Below are positions 1-5,450 of a stretch of DNA of 6,742 bases, in pieces. Numbering within the stretch: position 1 is the stretch's first letter; every line of letters begins with the position of its first letter. The DNA comes from AG41 sp965653495 (lineage in GTDB: Bacteria; Gemmatimonadota; Gemmatimonadetes; Gemmatimonadales; GWC2-71-9). Below the pieces are notes generated by a model. It made no database searches. It saw only the letters and a list, made by a program, of their open reading frames with translations, and was not told the origin of the DNA. Both the position numbers and the translations under genes were made by a program. The stretch spans positions 1 through 6,742 of the forward strand of contig CBFHAJ010000179.1 in the NCBI GenBank assembly GCA_965653495.1, in the 5' to 3' direction.

Positions 1-48
1 GAACCGCGTCTTGACAGTGACGATCAGGAACTCTCCGCCCGCGCTCAC
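1..48 (-). CDS. 5' fragment of the next operon gene, function unknown
   Basis: A GTG codon at 48-46 overlaps the TGA stop of the DUF447 gene (47-45) in the same GTGA arrangement seen at other junctions of this operon. From it the frame runs without a stop to the window edge, giving 16 residues, MSAGGEFLIVTVKTRF. The beta-strand-like stretch FLIVTV is compatible with the start of a globular protein. Sixteen residues are too few to identify a family. There is no Shine-Dalgarno sequence upstream, so expression would depend on translational coupling. The call rests on the repeated overlap pattern and the open frame. The operon most likely continues past the left edge with another cofactor-biosynthesis gene. 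Confidence 0.45.
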   Translation of the reverse strand, partial: MSAGGEFLIVTVKTRF

Positions 49-629
49 GGCGCCGTAGGTTGGTGCGTTCGAGCGGAGGGCGTCGGCGCGCGACGCACGT
101 AGTCGGTGAGCAGCGCCATCGCCTCCCGCTCGCGCGGACCCGCGGTCTTGTCGACGATCACCTGCAGCCGCGCGAACTCGTCGCGGATCTGCTGCGGCGG
201 CAGCAGGTGTGTCCGCGTCGCCAGGATGGCGGCTTCGAGCACGGCGTGGCGCGCCCGGTTGAATCCCAGAAACTCCCGGCGGTAGCCACGGTGCACCACC
301 CGGGTCACGATGCGCGCACGCGGCGGCGTCGCATCGATCGCGTGAGCCTCCACTTCGCGCCACGAGCACGCCGCCTCGAGCACCACACCGCGCACGACGG
401 CGGCCGGTCCGGCTGGAAACTGAACGGTGGCGATCGCGCCCTGCGCGAACAGCAGCACGTCGTCCGTGAGGTTGACCACGGCGGCGTGCGTCGCTTCGAG
501 GTTCCGGAACGTCGTCGTGTCCAGGAACGGTTTGATCACGATCTCGTCTTCACCCCACTCCACGCCCATCGGGGCGAAGTTGACCGTGCCGCGTGCGTCC
601 AGCGTCGTGAGAATGGACTCGATGATCAT
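45..629 (-). CDS. DUF447 family protein (flavin-binding split-barrel type), H4MPT gene cluster
   Basis: This 194-residue protein resembles the DUF447 family, shared by methanogenic archaea and H4MPT-using bacteria. The family is thought to adopt an FMN-binding split-barrel fold, but its reaction is not established to my knowledge. Family-like stretches are the N-terminal MIIESILTTLD followed by NFAPMGV (residues 17-23), FLDTTTFRNLEAT (35-47), and the segment AAVVNLTDDVLLFAQGA (49-65). A central REFLGFNRARHAVLEAAILATR segment and an IVDKTAGPRE motif follow further on. The last dozen or so residues look unstructured (Pro/Thr/Arg-rich). The ATG at 629 overlaps the pabA stop as ATGA and has no SD, so translation is probably coupled to pabA. 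No signal peptide or membrane segment is visible, so it should be cytoplasmic. Position after pabA/pabB supports a role in pterin-cofactor synthesis; the exact step is unknown. Confidence 0.85.
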   Translation of the reverse strand: MIIESILTTLDARGTVNFAPMGVEWGEDEIVIKPFLDTTTFRNLEATHAAVVNLTDDVLLFAQGAIATVQFPAGPAAVVRGVVLEAACSWREVEAHAIDATPPRARIVTRVVHRGYRREFLGFNRARHAVLEAAILATRTHLLPPQQIRDEFARLQVIVDKTAGPREREAMALLTDYVRRAPTPSARTHQPTAP

Positions 630-1273
630 GACGCGGCGGGGGCGGCAGAGGAGGCGCGTGCACCGTCCGGCCCGTCGGGGAGCAGGTCGAAGCGCGACGC
701 CGCGCCGTGCAGGAACCGGTCGAGTAGCACGTAGCCGAACTCGCTGAGGACCGACTCGGGATGGAACTGGAGGCCGATCACGGGATCACGCACGTGCTCG
801 ACCGCCATAATCTCATCGTCGTCGCCGTCGTCCGCGCTCGCGGTGACGCGCAGCTGCGCCGGGAGGGTCGCGCGCGCGATCGCCAGCGAATGGTAGCGGG
901 CTGCTGCGAACGGGTTGGGGAGCCCGGCGAACAGGCCGCGCCCGTCGTGCCGGATGCGGCTCGCCTTGCCGTGCACCGGGCGGCCGGCGCGCACGATGCC
1001 GGCCCCGTACGCGGCACCGATGCACTGGTGCCCGAGACACACGCCGAGAATCGGGATCGTCGCCCCGAAGCGCCGCACCACGTCGATCGAGATGCCCGCC
1101 TCGCCCGGCGAGCCGGGGCCGGGCGAGATGATGATGTGCGATGGCGCGAGGGCTTGGATGTCCTGCAGCGTCGTCGCGTCGTGGCGTCGGACGACCGCGT
1201 CTTCACCCAGCTCGCGCACGTAGCGGGCCAGGTTGAACACGAAGGAGTCGTAGTTGTCGATCAGCAGGATCAT
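626..1273 (-). CDS. pabA: Aminodeoxychorismate synthase glutamine amidotransferase subunit PabA
   Basis: This 215-residue class I glutamine amidotransferase hydrolyses glutamine and passes ammonia to PabB for 4-amino-4-deoxychorismate synthesis. The N-terminus MILLIDNYDSFVFNL is diagnostic of PabA/TrpG. The oxyanion motif SPGPGSPGEAG lies near residues 50-60. The nucleophile elbow GVCLGHQ holds Cys79, and the catalytic His171 and Glu173 sit in QFHPES. All three triad residues are present. A frame stays open upstream to 1681, but that part is antisense-free shadow inside pabB; the ATG at 1273 is chosen because it matches the family N-terminus and overlaps the pabB TGA as ATGA. The family cannot be split between PabA and TrpG by sequence alone. 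Adjacency to a Lys-type PabB and the DHPS-like gene favours PabA, perhaps amphibolic. The C-terminal 20 or so residues are an Ala/Pro/Ser tail. Confidence 0.93.
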   Translation of the reverse strand: MILLIDNYDSFVFNLARYVRELGEDAVVRRHDATTLQDIQALAPSHIIISPGPGSPGEAGISIDVVRRFGATIPILGVCLGHQCIGAAYGAGIVRAGRPVHGKASRIRHDGRGLFAGLPNPFAAARYHSLAIARATLPAQLRVTASADDGDDDEIMAVEHVRDPVIGLQFHPESVLSEFGYVLLDRFLHGAASRFDLLPDGPDGARASSAAPAAS

Positions 1274-2742
1274 GGTATCAGTGCGGCGATGAGCCCGCGG
1301 GCCTTGTCCAGGGTCTCCCGGTACTCTTGCTCGGGGTCCGAATCGGCCACGATTCCCCCGCCGACCTGAAAATACACGTCGCCGCCGCGCACCAGATAGG
1401 TGCGGATGACGATGCTCGCATCGAGCGCTCCGCTCGTGCTCAGGTAGCCGATCGAGCCGCAGTACACGGCCCGTTGCGTCGCCTCGAGCTCGGCGATGAT
1501 CTGCATCGCCCGCACCTTGGGAGCGCCGGTGATCGAGCCGCCGGGGAACGCGGCCCGCAGCAGATCGAGCGCGTCGCGGTCGGGCGCGAGCTCGCCCACC
1601 ACGGTGGAGACAAGGTGATGCACGGTGGCGTAGTGCTCGACTGCGAACAGCTCGGGAACCCGCACGCTCCCGGGCCGGCACACCCGCGACAGGTCGTTGC
1701 GCAGCAGATCCACGATCATCACGTTCTCCGCGCGGTCCTTCTCGCTCTGGGCCAGGGCGAGCGCGAGCGCGGCGTCGTGCTCGGGTCCCACGCCCCGGGG
1801 CCGCGTGCCCTTGATGGGGCGGGTTTCCACCCGGCCGTCCGGCTGCACCCGCAGGAACCGCTCGGGGGAGGAGCTCGCCACTACCAGATCGTCACTCGCG
1901 AGCAACCCGCCGAACGGCGCCGGATTGCGGCGGCGCAACCGGCCGTACAGTGCCAGCGGTGTGTCGAGTAACGGCGCCTCGAGCCGCTGCGACAGATTCG
2001 CCTGGAAAATGTCGCCGGCGCGGATGTACTCGATCACGCGAGCCACGGCGTCGAGGTAGCCGTCGCGCGTGAAGGTGGAGCGGATGCCGGGGAAGTCGGG
2101 CACCGGATAAGAAGGGGCGGACGGGCGGTCCGGCGGTCCGGCGGTCCGGCGGTACTCGTGGGGCCTTCGGTCCGCCGGTCCGCCGGTCCGCCGGTCCGCC
2201 AGTCGCCGCTTCACCCCTGCCAGCCGGTGCGCCGCTCGCTGGCTTGCAGCGGCCCCGTGCTCCGGCATCCCTGTCGAAATCACCCACGCCTGGCCCGTCG
2301 CGTGATCCCAGGCGATCACCCAGTCGTACACGCCGAGCAGCACGTCGGGGACGGACAGGTCGTCGTAACGGGCGCGCGGCACGCGCTCGAGCGTCGCGCC
2401 CCAGTCATAGCCGATGTAGCCCGCCGCGCCCCCCTGAAACGGCGGCACGTCGGGCACGCCGGCGGTGCGATGGGGCGCGAGCAGGGTCCGCACCCGAGCC
2501 AGCGGGTCACCGTCGACGCGAACCCACGCGCCATCCACCAGCTCCTGGGTGAGCAGGCCTTTCGCCCGCACGGCGGTGAACGGGTCGGCCGTGACGAACG
2601 AGTGCCGGCCGAGCTGGTCGGGGTCGGCGGTGCTGTCGAGGAATACGAGGAACGGCAGGTCGGCGAAGCGGGTGCAGGTGTCGAACGGTTCCGGGGCGGG
2701 AGTGAGCTCCTCGACGAGCGGGGGGGGACCAGCGACGCTCAC
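1270..2742 (-). CDS. pabB: Aminodeoxychorismate synthase component I PabB with a repeat-expanded linker
   Basis: This 490-residue chorismate-utilising enzyme aminates chorismate to 4-amino-4-deoxychorismate, the p-aminobenzoate precursor. The N-terminal domain (about 1-175) carries FLVFLDST and GAAGYIGYDWG. The catalytic domain (about 220-490) carries AGDIFQANLSQR (242-253), SSPERFL (291-297), RPIKGTRPRG (308-317), ENVMIVDLLRNDL (339-351), FPGGSITGAPK (399-409) and VGGGIVADSDPEQEYRET (460-477). Lys311 in PIKGT is the PabB-type residue; anthranilate synthases typically have Ala there. This favours PabB over TrpE. The linker, roughly residues 180-210, is an unusual ADRRTGGP/DRRP-type low-complexity stretch encoded by 8-bp DNA repeats, making the protein longer than the roughly 450 residues of E. 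coli PabB. Translation starts at a GTG (2742) overlapping the upstream TGA as GTGA, without an SD. Codons 6-8 are a run of eight C. There is no fused lyase (PabC) domain. Confidence 0.95.
   Translation of the reverse strand: MSVAGPPPLVEELTPAPEPFDTCTRFADLPFLVFLDSTADPDQLGRHSFVTADPFTAVRAKGLLTQELVDGAWVRVDGDPLARVRTLLAPHRTAGVPDVPPFQGGAAGYIGYDWGATLERVPRARYDDLSVPDVLLGVYDWVIAWDHATGQAWVISTGMPEHGAAASQRAAHRLAGVKRRLADRRTGGPADRRPHEYRRTAGPPDRPSAPSYPVPDFPGIRSTFTRDGYLDAVARVIEYIRAGDIFQANLSQRLEAPLLDTPLALYGRLRRRNPAPFGGLLASDDLVVASSSPERFLRVQPDGRVETRPIKGTRPRGVGPEHDAALALALAQSEKDRAENVMIVDLLRNDLSRVCRPGSVRVPELFAVEHYATVHHLVSTVVGELAPDRDALDLLRAAFPGGSITGAPKVRAMQIIAELEATQRAVYCGSIGYLSTSGALDASIVIRTYLVRGGDVYFQVGGGIVADSDPEQEYRETLDKARGLIAALIP
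2124..2200. repeat. Two facing 8-bp tandem arrays inside pabB, able to form a long hairpin
   Basis: Three perfect copies of CGGTCCGG (2126-2149) and four of CGGTCCGC (2168-2199) face each other across a short spacer. The arms 2124-2152 and 2172-2200 can pair over 29 positions, with 26 Watson-Crick pairs and only T:T mismatches at 2145/2179, 2137/2187 and 2129/2195. The loop is 19 nt (2153-2171). In the pabB mRNA the mismatches are A:A. The 8-bp period in a coding frame gives an 8-residue protein repeat every 24 bp, and the frame is kept. The region codes for the linker between the two PabB domains. Confidence 0.9.
2720..2727. repeat. Homopolymer run of eight G (C in pabB sense strand)
   Basis: Eight consecutive G on the plus strand code for Pro6-Pro8 of PabB, 15 nt after the GTG start. 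A one-base change in length would shift the frame after five codons. The present length keeps pabB open. It could be a slippage-prone tract or simply GC-rich sequence. Confidence 0.8.
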
Positions 2743-4169
2743 CGGCGGTTTTTCACGCGCGGCGCGCGCCGGGCGCGCGAGCGCGCGGACGCTTGCGTCA
2801 GCTTCACGTGCTCGGGGCCGCGGTCGTCAGGCGGAGTGAGATATCCCCACTGCAGCGTCCCCTCCTGGCGATAGGTCTTGCCGAGGGTGATGGCGAGCTT
2901 GGCCTTCATCAGTTCGCGGCCCAGGTAGAACGCATGCGAGGGTTCTTTCACCTCGAGCTGGGTGAAGATCTCCTGAATGTCGGTGCCGCGCACGAATTTC
3001 TCGCTGTTGAATACCGTGATGACATCGCGATCGGCAAAAATGCGGAAGTTCGGGTCGGTGACGGCGCGCTGCAGCTCGCGCAGCTCGGTCTCCGTATAAG
3101 CGAGGATCGCCGCGTCCTTTAGGGTCACCAGCCGGTCGTCCACGCCCTTGGGGAGCGTCTGGTGGCTCACGGCGTGATGCATGAGGCGGCGGGCGATGTC
3201 GACCTCGCGCACGGCGCCGCGGGCCCAGGGGATCACCTCGGTCGTCAGCACGGCGCGCACGCCCAGCTCCTGGCAGATCGCCACGAGCAGCGCATTCACC
3301 CCGGTCGTATCGGCGGCGGTCAGCTCGGTGATGTTGCCGATTCCCATGAACAGCGGGGCGTGAGGGAAGCGCCGCCAGGTTTCGGCGTAGCGCTCGAGCG
3401 AGCGCATGAACCCAAAGCCGATCGGCTCGACGATCGGATCGATCAGGTAAGGCACGCCCCAGCCGTCGAGCCGCTCGACGCTCGGCGCCAGGGTCTCGAT
3501 CCCGGCGCCCACGTCCGGGATCACGACCACCCGCGTCCCGGTTCCTGCGAGCTCCTGCGCGACCTCCAGATTCGAGCCGTTGACGCTGAGCACGAGCTCC
3601 GCACCGGCGCCGACCGCGGTGCGAATCTCGCCCGGGTCGAGCGAGTCGATGCTCACGCGCATTCCGGCGTCGCGGAGCTCGCGCACGACGTCGGCCAGGG
3701 CGGGGAAGGGGCGGCCGGGCGTGCAGCCGATGTCGATCACATCCGCGCCGCTCGTGCGATAGTGCTCCGCCTCCCGCCGGATCGCCGCACGCTCGAGCCA
3801 GGGCGCGTTGTTCACCTCGGCCACGATCTCGATGTCGTAGGCGCCGTAGTCGCGCGCCGCCGCTGCCCGTCCGAAGAACTCGGGGATCTGGCGCAGATCC
3901 TTTGGGCCTTTTTCGACGGGGATTCCGACTTTTTGCGCCACGACCGCCGGGTCCCCCTCGCACAGCCCGGGGAGGAGCACGAGGTCGGTGTCGGCGGGGG
4001 ACGCCTCGAGAAAGCGCGCGATCCAGGGAGTCGTCATCAGCGCCGCCACGGTGATCTTCATGACGGCCACCTCGCACGCAAACGCCGGAGCCATCTCGGC
4101 GATGGTCCGGCGCAGGGCGGGCTCGGCCAGCTTGCCCGTGACGAACAGGACGCGGCGCGGCGCCGTCAC
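2739..4169 (-). CDS. Dihydropteroate synthase-like protein (DUF6513 type), tetrahydromethanopterin biosynthesis
   Basis: This 476-residue protein has an N-terminal domain of about 110 residues (LFVTGKLAEPALRRTI near the start, then TDLVLLPGLCEGD at 61-73). A dihydropteroate-synthase-like TIM barrel follows. Barrel motifs are GADVIDIGCTPGRPFP (141-156), VSIDSLDPGEIRTAVGAGAE (172-191), VVVIPDVGAG (214-223), YLIDPIVEPIGFGF (241-254) and LFMGIGNITELTAADTTG (273-290). A C-terminal domain of about 130 residues ends in a very basic tail (Arg/Lys-rich, 462-476). The architecture matches the archaeal/methylotroph DHPS-related family rather than folP. Inferred role: condensing the pterin with the ribofuranosyl-aminobenzene phosphate arm of H4MPT. 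Its neighbour pabB feeds the same arm. The start is the GTG at 4169, giving MTAPRRVLFVTGK; it overlaps the dehydratase TGA as GTGA. The upstream open frame to 4460 only shadows the dehydratase. The exact reaction of this family in bacteria remains an inference. Confidence 0.92.
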   Translation of the reverse strand: MTAPRRVLFVTGKLAEPALRRTIAEMAPAFACEVAVMKITVAALMTTPWIARFLEASPADTDLVLLPGLCEGDPAVVAQKVGIPVEKGPKDLRQIPEFFGRAAAARDYGAYDIEIVAEVNNAPWLERAAIRREAEHYRTSGADVIDIGCTPGRPFPALADVVRELRDAGMRVSIDSLDPGEIRTAVGAGAELVLSVNGSNLEVAQELAGTGTRVVVIPDVGAGIETLAPSVERLDGWGVPYLIDPIVEPIGFGFMRSLERYAETWRRFPHAPLFMGIGNITELTAADTTGVNALLVAICQELGVRAVLTTEVIPWARGAVREVDIARRLMHHAVSHQTLPKGVDDRLVTLKDAAILAYTETELRELQRAVTDPNFRIFADRDVITVFNSEKFVRGTDIQEIFTQLEVKEPSHAFYLGRELMKAKLAITLGKTYRQEGTLQWGYLTPPDDRGPEHVKLTQASARSRARRAPRVKNRR

Positions 4170-4525
4170 CGCGGGTCGCCCGCGCGTACCCATTTGTTGG
4201 GGGTCCCCTCGAGCGCGCCCCCCTTGGGGCGCCACAGCACTGCGTCTTCGATCTTCTTCGCGAGCTCGAAGTCCTTGTCGGTGATGCCACCGGCGGCGTG
4301 GTTCTGCAGCTTCACGATCACCCGGCCCCAGGTCACGGACAGGTCGGGATGGTGGTACGCCGCTTCGGCCAGGTAGCCGATCGCGTTGACCAGCATGAGG
4401 GTGGTGGGCCAACCGTCGGTCTTGTAGGTGCGGCGGATCCAGCTGTCCTCGTACCACCACCCGGGGAATTCCTTGAGCTTCGCCTCGATCTCGGCGTCGG
4501 AGTAGGTGCGCTCTTTCGCGGGCAT
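4166..4525 (-). CDS. Pterin-4a-carbinolamine dehydratase
   Basis: This 119-residue protein of the PCD/DCoH family dehydrates 4a-hydroxytetrahydropterins to quinonoid dihydropterin. The active-site signature is intact: Glu54-x3-His58-His59-Pro60, then Trp66 and the second-histidine motif NHAAGGITDKD (His76, Asp85). The fold's early FPGWWYEDSWIRRTYK (20-35) is also typical. A 20-residue C-terminal extension (from about residue 98, RPKGGALEGTPNKW) goes beyond short bacterial PhhB proteins. No phenylalanine hydroxylase gene is near, so a role in phenylalanine hydroxylation is unlikely. PCD homologues occur in the H4MPT gene clusters of methylotrophs, where the exact step is not well defined. The ATG at 4525 is preceded by AAGGAGA with a 5-nt spacer after AGGAG, a strong SD. 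It starts 19 nt after the SDR stop and overlaps the DHPS-like GTG. Confidence 0.94.
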   Translation of the reverse strand: MPAKERTYSDAEIEAKLKEFPGWWYEDSWIRRTYKTDGWPTTLMLVNAIGYLAEAAYHHPDLSVTWGRVIVKLQNHAAGGITDKDFELAKKIEDAVLWRPKGGALEGTPNKWVRAGDPR

Positions 4526-4530
4526 GACGT

Positions 4531-4536
4531 CTCCTT
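4531..4536 (-). promoter_or_regulatory. Shine-Dalgarno of the carbinolamine dehydratase gene
   Basis: The minus strand reads AAGGAG here, 5 nt before the ATG at 4525. It is the only good SD inside the operon after the first gene and fixes the dehydratase start. It lies in the 19-nt gap after the SDR TAG stop. Confidence 0.85.
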
Positions 4537-4544
4537 GTGCGGGC

Positions 4545-5351
4545 CTAGATGACGCTCCCGCCGTTGATCAGCAGCATCTGTCCGGTCACGTAGGCCGCCG
4601 CGTCGGAGGCGAGGTATACGGCCGCGTTGGCGACGTCGTCCGGGGTGCCCCAGCGGCCTAACGGAATGGTGGCCGTGATGCGGTCCTTGACGGCGGGATC
4701 GAGCGCGCTGCCATACGCGGTTTCTACCCAGCCGGGGCCAAGCACGTTGACTCGGATGAGCGGCGCGACCGAGTGGGCGAGCGCGCGGCTGAACGCGTAA
4801 ACGCCGCCCTTCGCGGCGCAGAACAGCTCCGCGTACGCGCCCTTCATGCCGCCGCCGACCACGTGGTCCCACGCCATGTTGAGGATCACGCCGCCGCTCG
4901 GCGACTGGGCGCGCATCACCTCCACCGCCTTCCAGCTGCCGAGCACCGTCCCCCGCAGGTCGACCGCGAGCAGCCGGTCGAGCTTCTCGACACGCGACAG
5001 GTGGGACGCGTCGCCTGTCAGCACGTCTGCGCCGGCGTTGTTCACCCACACGTCCACGCGCCCGAGGGCATACAGATCTCCCGCCTCGGCCACGTCGGCC
5101 TTGAGGGTTTCCACCCGGTGCCCGGCTGCGCGAGCTTGCGCGGCGGTTTCTTCGGCGCCGCGGCGATTGGCATGAAACGTGAGCGCCACATCCGCGCCCG
5201 CGGCGGCGTACGCCAGCGCGATCGAGCGCCCGATGCCGCTCGAGGCACCGGTGATCAGCGCGACCTTGCCGCTGAGCGAGATGGTGACGGCGTCACTCTC
5301 GGCGCCGGCGGGCGCCGCCTGCAATACGTCTTCTGGCTGGCGTTTTGACAT
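4545..5351 (-). CDS. SDR-family protein with non-canonical active site, candidate pterin reductase
   Basis: This 268-residue Rossmann protein has a classical SDR cofactor motif TGASSGIG (34-41), NNAG (104-107), a Pro-Gly motif LGPGWVET (204-211) and the C-terminal VTGQMLLINGG (255-265). The active site is odd. The YxxxK motif reads FCAAK (177-181), so the catalytic Tyr is Phe177 while Lys181 is kept. The usual Ser in the NxSS region is replaced in NMAWDH (158-163) by Trp161 followed by Asp162. The region between these two sites is about three residues longer than in FabG. His60 follows TF, in TFHANRRGAEE, where NADPH-preferring SDRs carry basic residues, so NADPH use is plausible. As first gene of the operon and neighbour of a pterin dehydratase, it may be a pterin-ring reductase replacing DmrA, but activity cannot be assumed. 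The ATG at 5351 has GGAG with a 5-nt spacer; this start adds about 20 residues compared with typical SDRs. Confidence 0.9.
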   Translation of the reverse strand: MSKRQPEDVLQAAPAGAESDAVTISLSGKVALITGASSGIGRSIALAYAAAGADVALTFHANRRGAEETAAQARAAGHRVETLKADVAEAGDLYALGRVDVWVNNAGADVLTGDASHLSRVEKLDRLLAVDLRGTVLGSWKAVEVMRAQSPSGGVILNMAWDHVVGGGMKGAYAELFCAAKGGVYAFSRALAHSVAPLIRVNVLGPGWVETAYGSALDPAVKDRITATIPLGRWGTPDDVANAAVYLASDAAAYVTGQMLLINGGSVI

Positions 5352-5356
5352 CGTGT

Positions 5357-5360
5357 CTCC
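5357..5360 (-). promoter_or_regulatory. Shine-Dalgarno of the SDR gene
   Basis: GGAG on the minus strand, 5 nt before the ATG at 5351. It supports the longer SDR start despite the N-terminal extension. No GTG or ATG closer to the Rossmann motif has a comparable SD that I could see. Confidence 0.75.
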
Positions 5361-5385
5361 GGATGCCTAACCTACCCTGCGCAGT

Positions 5386-5408
5386 CGCCAGACGCCAAGA
5401 CGCCAAGT
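5386..5408 (+). repeat. Short tandem repeat, 7-8 bp unit
   Basis: Three consecutive units read CGCCAGA (5386-5392), CGCCAAGA (5393-5400) and CGCCAAGT (5401-5408). On the minus strand they give repeated TTGGCG. The array lies mid-way between the two divergent start codons. It could be a low-complexity repeat of this genome, a binding site with repeated half-sites, or chance. Confidence 0.6.
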
Positions 5409-5423
5409 CGTAAGCTGAGGACT

Positions 5424-5450
5424 GCGATACCGGGATCTGGAGACTATCGC
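5424..5450 (+). promoter_or_regulatory. Inverted repeat around the mfnB ribosome-binding site
   Basis: GCGATA (5424-5429) and TATCGC (5445-5450) are perfect 6-bp inverted arms separated by 15 nt. The mfnB SD, GGAG (5439-5442), sits in the loop and the right arm directly abuts the ATG at 5451. In mRNA this would be a small hairpin presenting the SD in the loop; in DNA it could be a protein-binding site. A 6-bp arm can arise by chance. Confidence 0.4.
5439..5442 (+). promoter_or_regulatory. Shine-Dalgarno of mfnB
   Basis: GGAG on the plus strand with an 8-nt spacer before the ATG at 5451. It supports that start, which also matches the expected MfnB N-terminus (MQLLVSVQDPEEA). Confidence 0.75.

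Larger units (their letters stand above)
1..5351 (-). other. Predicted H4MPT-biosynthesis operon with 4-nt overlaps
   Basis: Six consecutive minus-strand genes plus a fragment run from the ATG at 5351 to the left edge. The only gap is the 19 nt between the SDR and the dehydratase. All later junctions are 4-nt overlaps: GTGA 4169-4166, GTGA 2742-2739, ATGA 1273-1270, ATGA 629-626 and GTGA 48-45. No terminator-like hairpin followed by a T run was seen between genes. Co-transcription is inferred from spacing and shared function, and the left end of the unit lies outside the window. Confidence 0.8.
5352..5450 (+). promoter_or_regulatory. Divergent control region between the SDR operon and mfnB
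   Basis: This 99-bp gap is the only real intergenic region in the window and must serve both the minus-strand operon and mfnB if each has its own promoter. On the minus strand TTGGCG (5398-5393) and TAGGTT (5374-5369) are separated by 18 nt and could be a weak sigma-70-type promoter. The start point would then lie very close to the SD, giving a very short leader. For mfnB I see no convincing -35/-10 pair. The region also holds the 8-bp repeat array (5386-5408) and an inverted repeat (5424-5450). Promoter assignment is tentative because the -35 falls within the repeat. Confidence 0.45.

Noticed and set aside
60..734. Long plus-strand open frame of 224 codons antisense to the DUF447 gene
   Set aside because: It is rich in Arg, His and Gly, has no recognisable motifs, and lies opposite a gene with clear family similarity. 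Such frames are expected in GC-rich DNA.
1274..1681. N-terminal extension of pabA up to 1681
   Set aside because: These codons lie inside pabB in a different frame and are arginine-rich. The family N-terminus begins exactly at the ATG at 1273.
2124..2200. CRISPR array
   Set aside because: The units are 8 bp, directly abutting, and without unique spacers. This is a simple tandem repeat in coding sequence.
2124..2200. Transcription terminator within pabB
   Set aside because: The hairpin lies in the middle of an intact coding region and is not followed by a T run on the minus strand.
1270..2742. Anthranilate synthase (TrpE) rather than PabB
   Set aside because: The PIKGT motif with Lys311 is the aminodeoxychorismate synthase type, and the neighbourhood is pterin-related, with no trpD, trpC or other tryptophan genes.
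2827..4290. 487-codon minus-strand open frame overlapping the DHPS-like gene in another frame
   Set aside because: Extremely Arg/Ala/Gly/Pro-rich with no domain signature, and it overlaps two well-supported genes on the same strand.
3162..4376. 404-codon plus-strand open frame opposite the DHPS-like gene
   Set aside because: Its composition (His, Arg, Gly, Asp) is that of an antisense shadow, and the opposite strand has clear DHPS-family motifs. Length alone is not evidence at this GC content.
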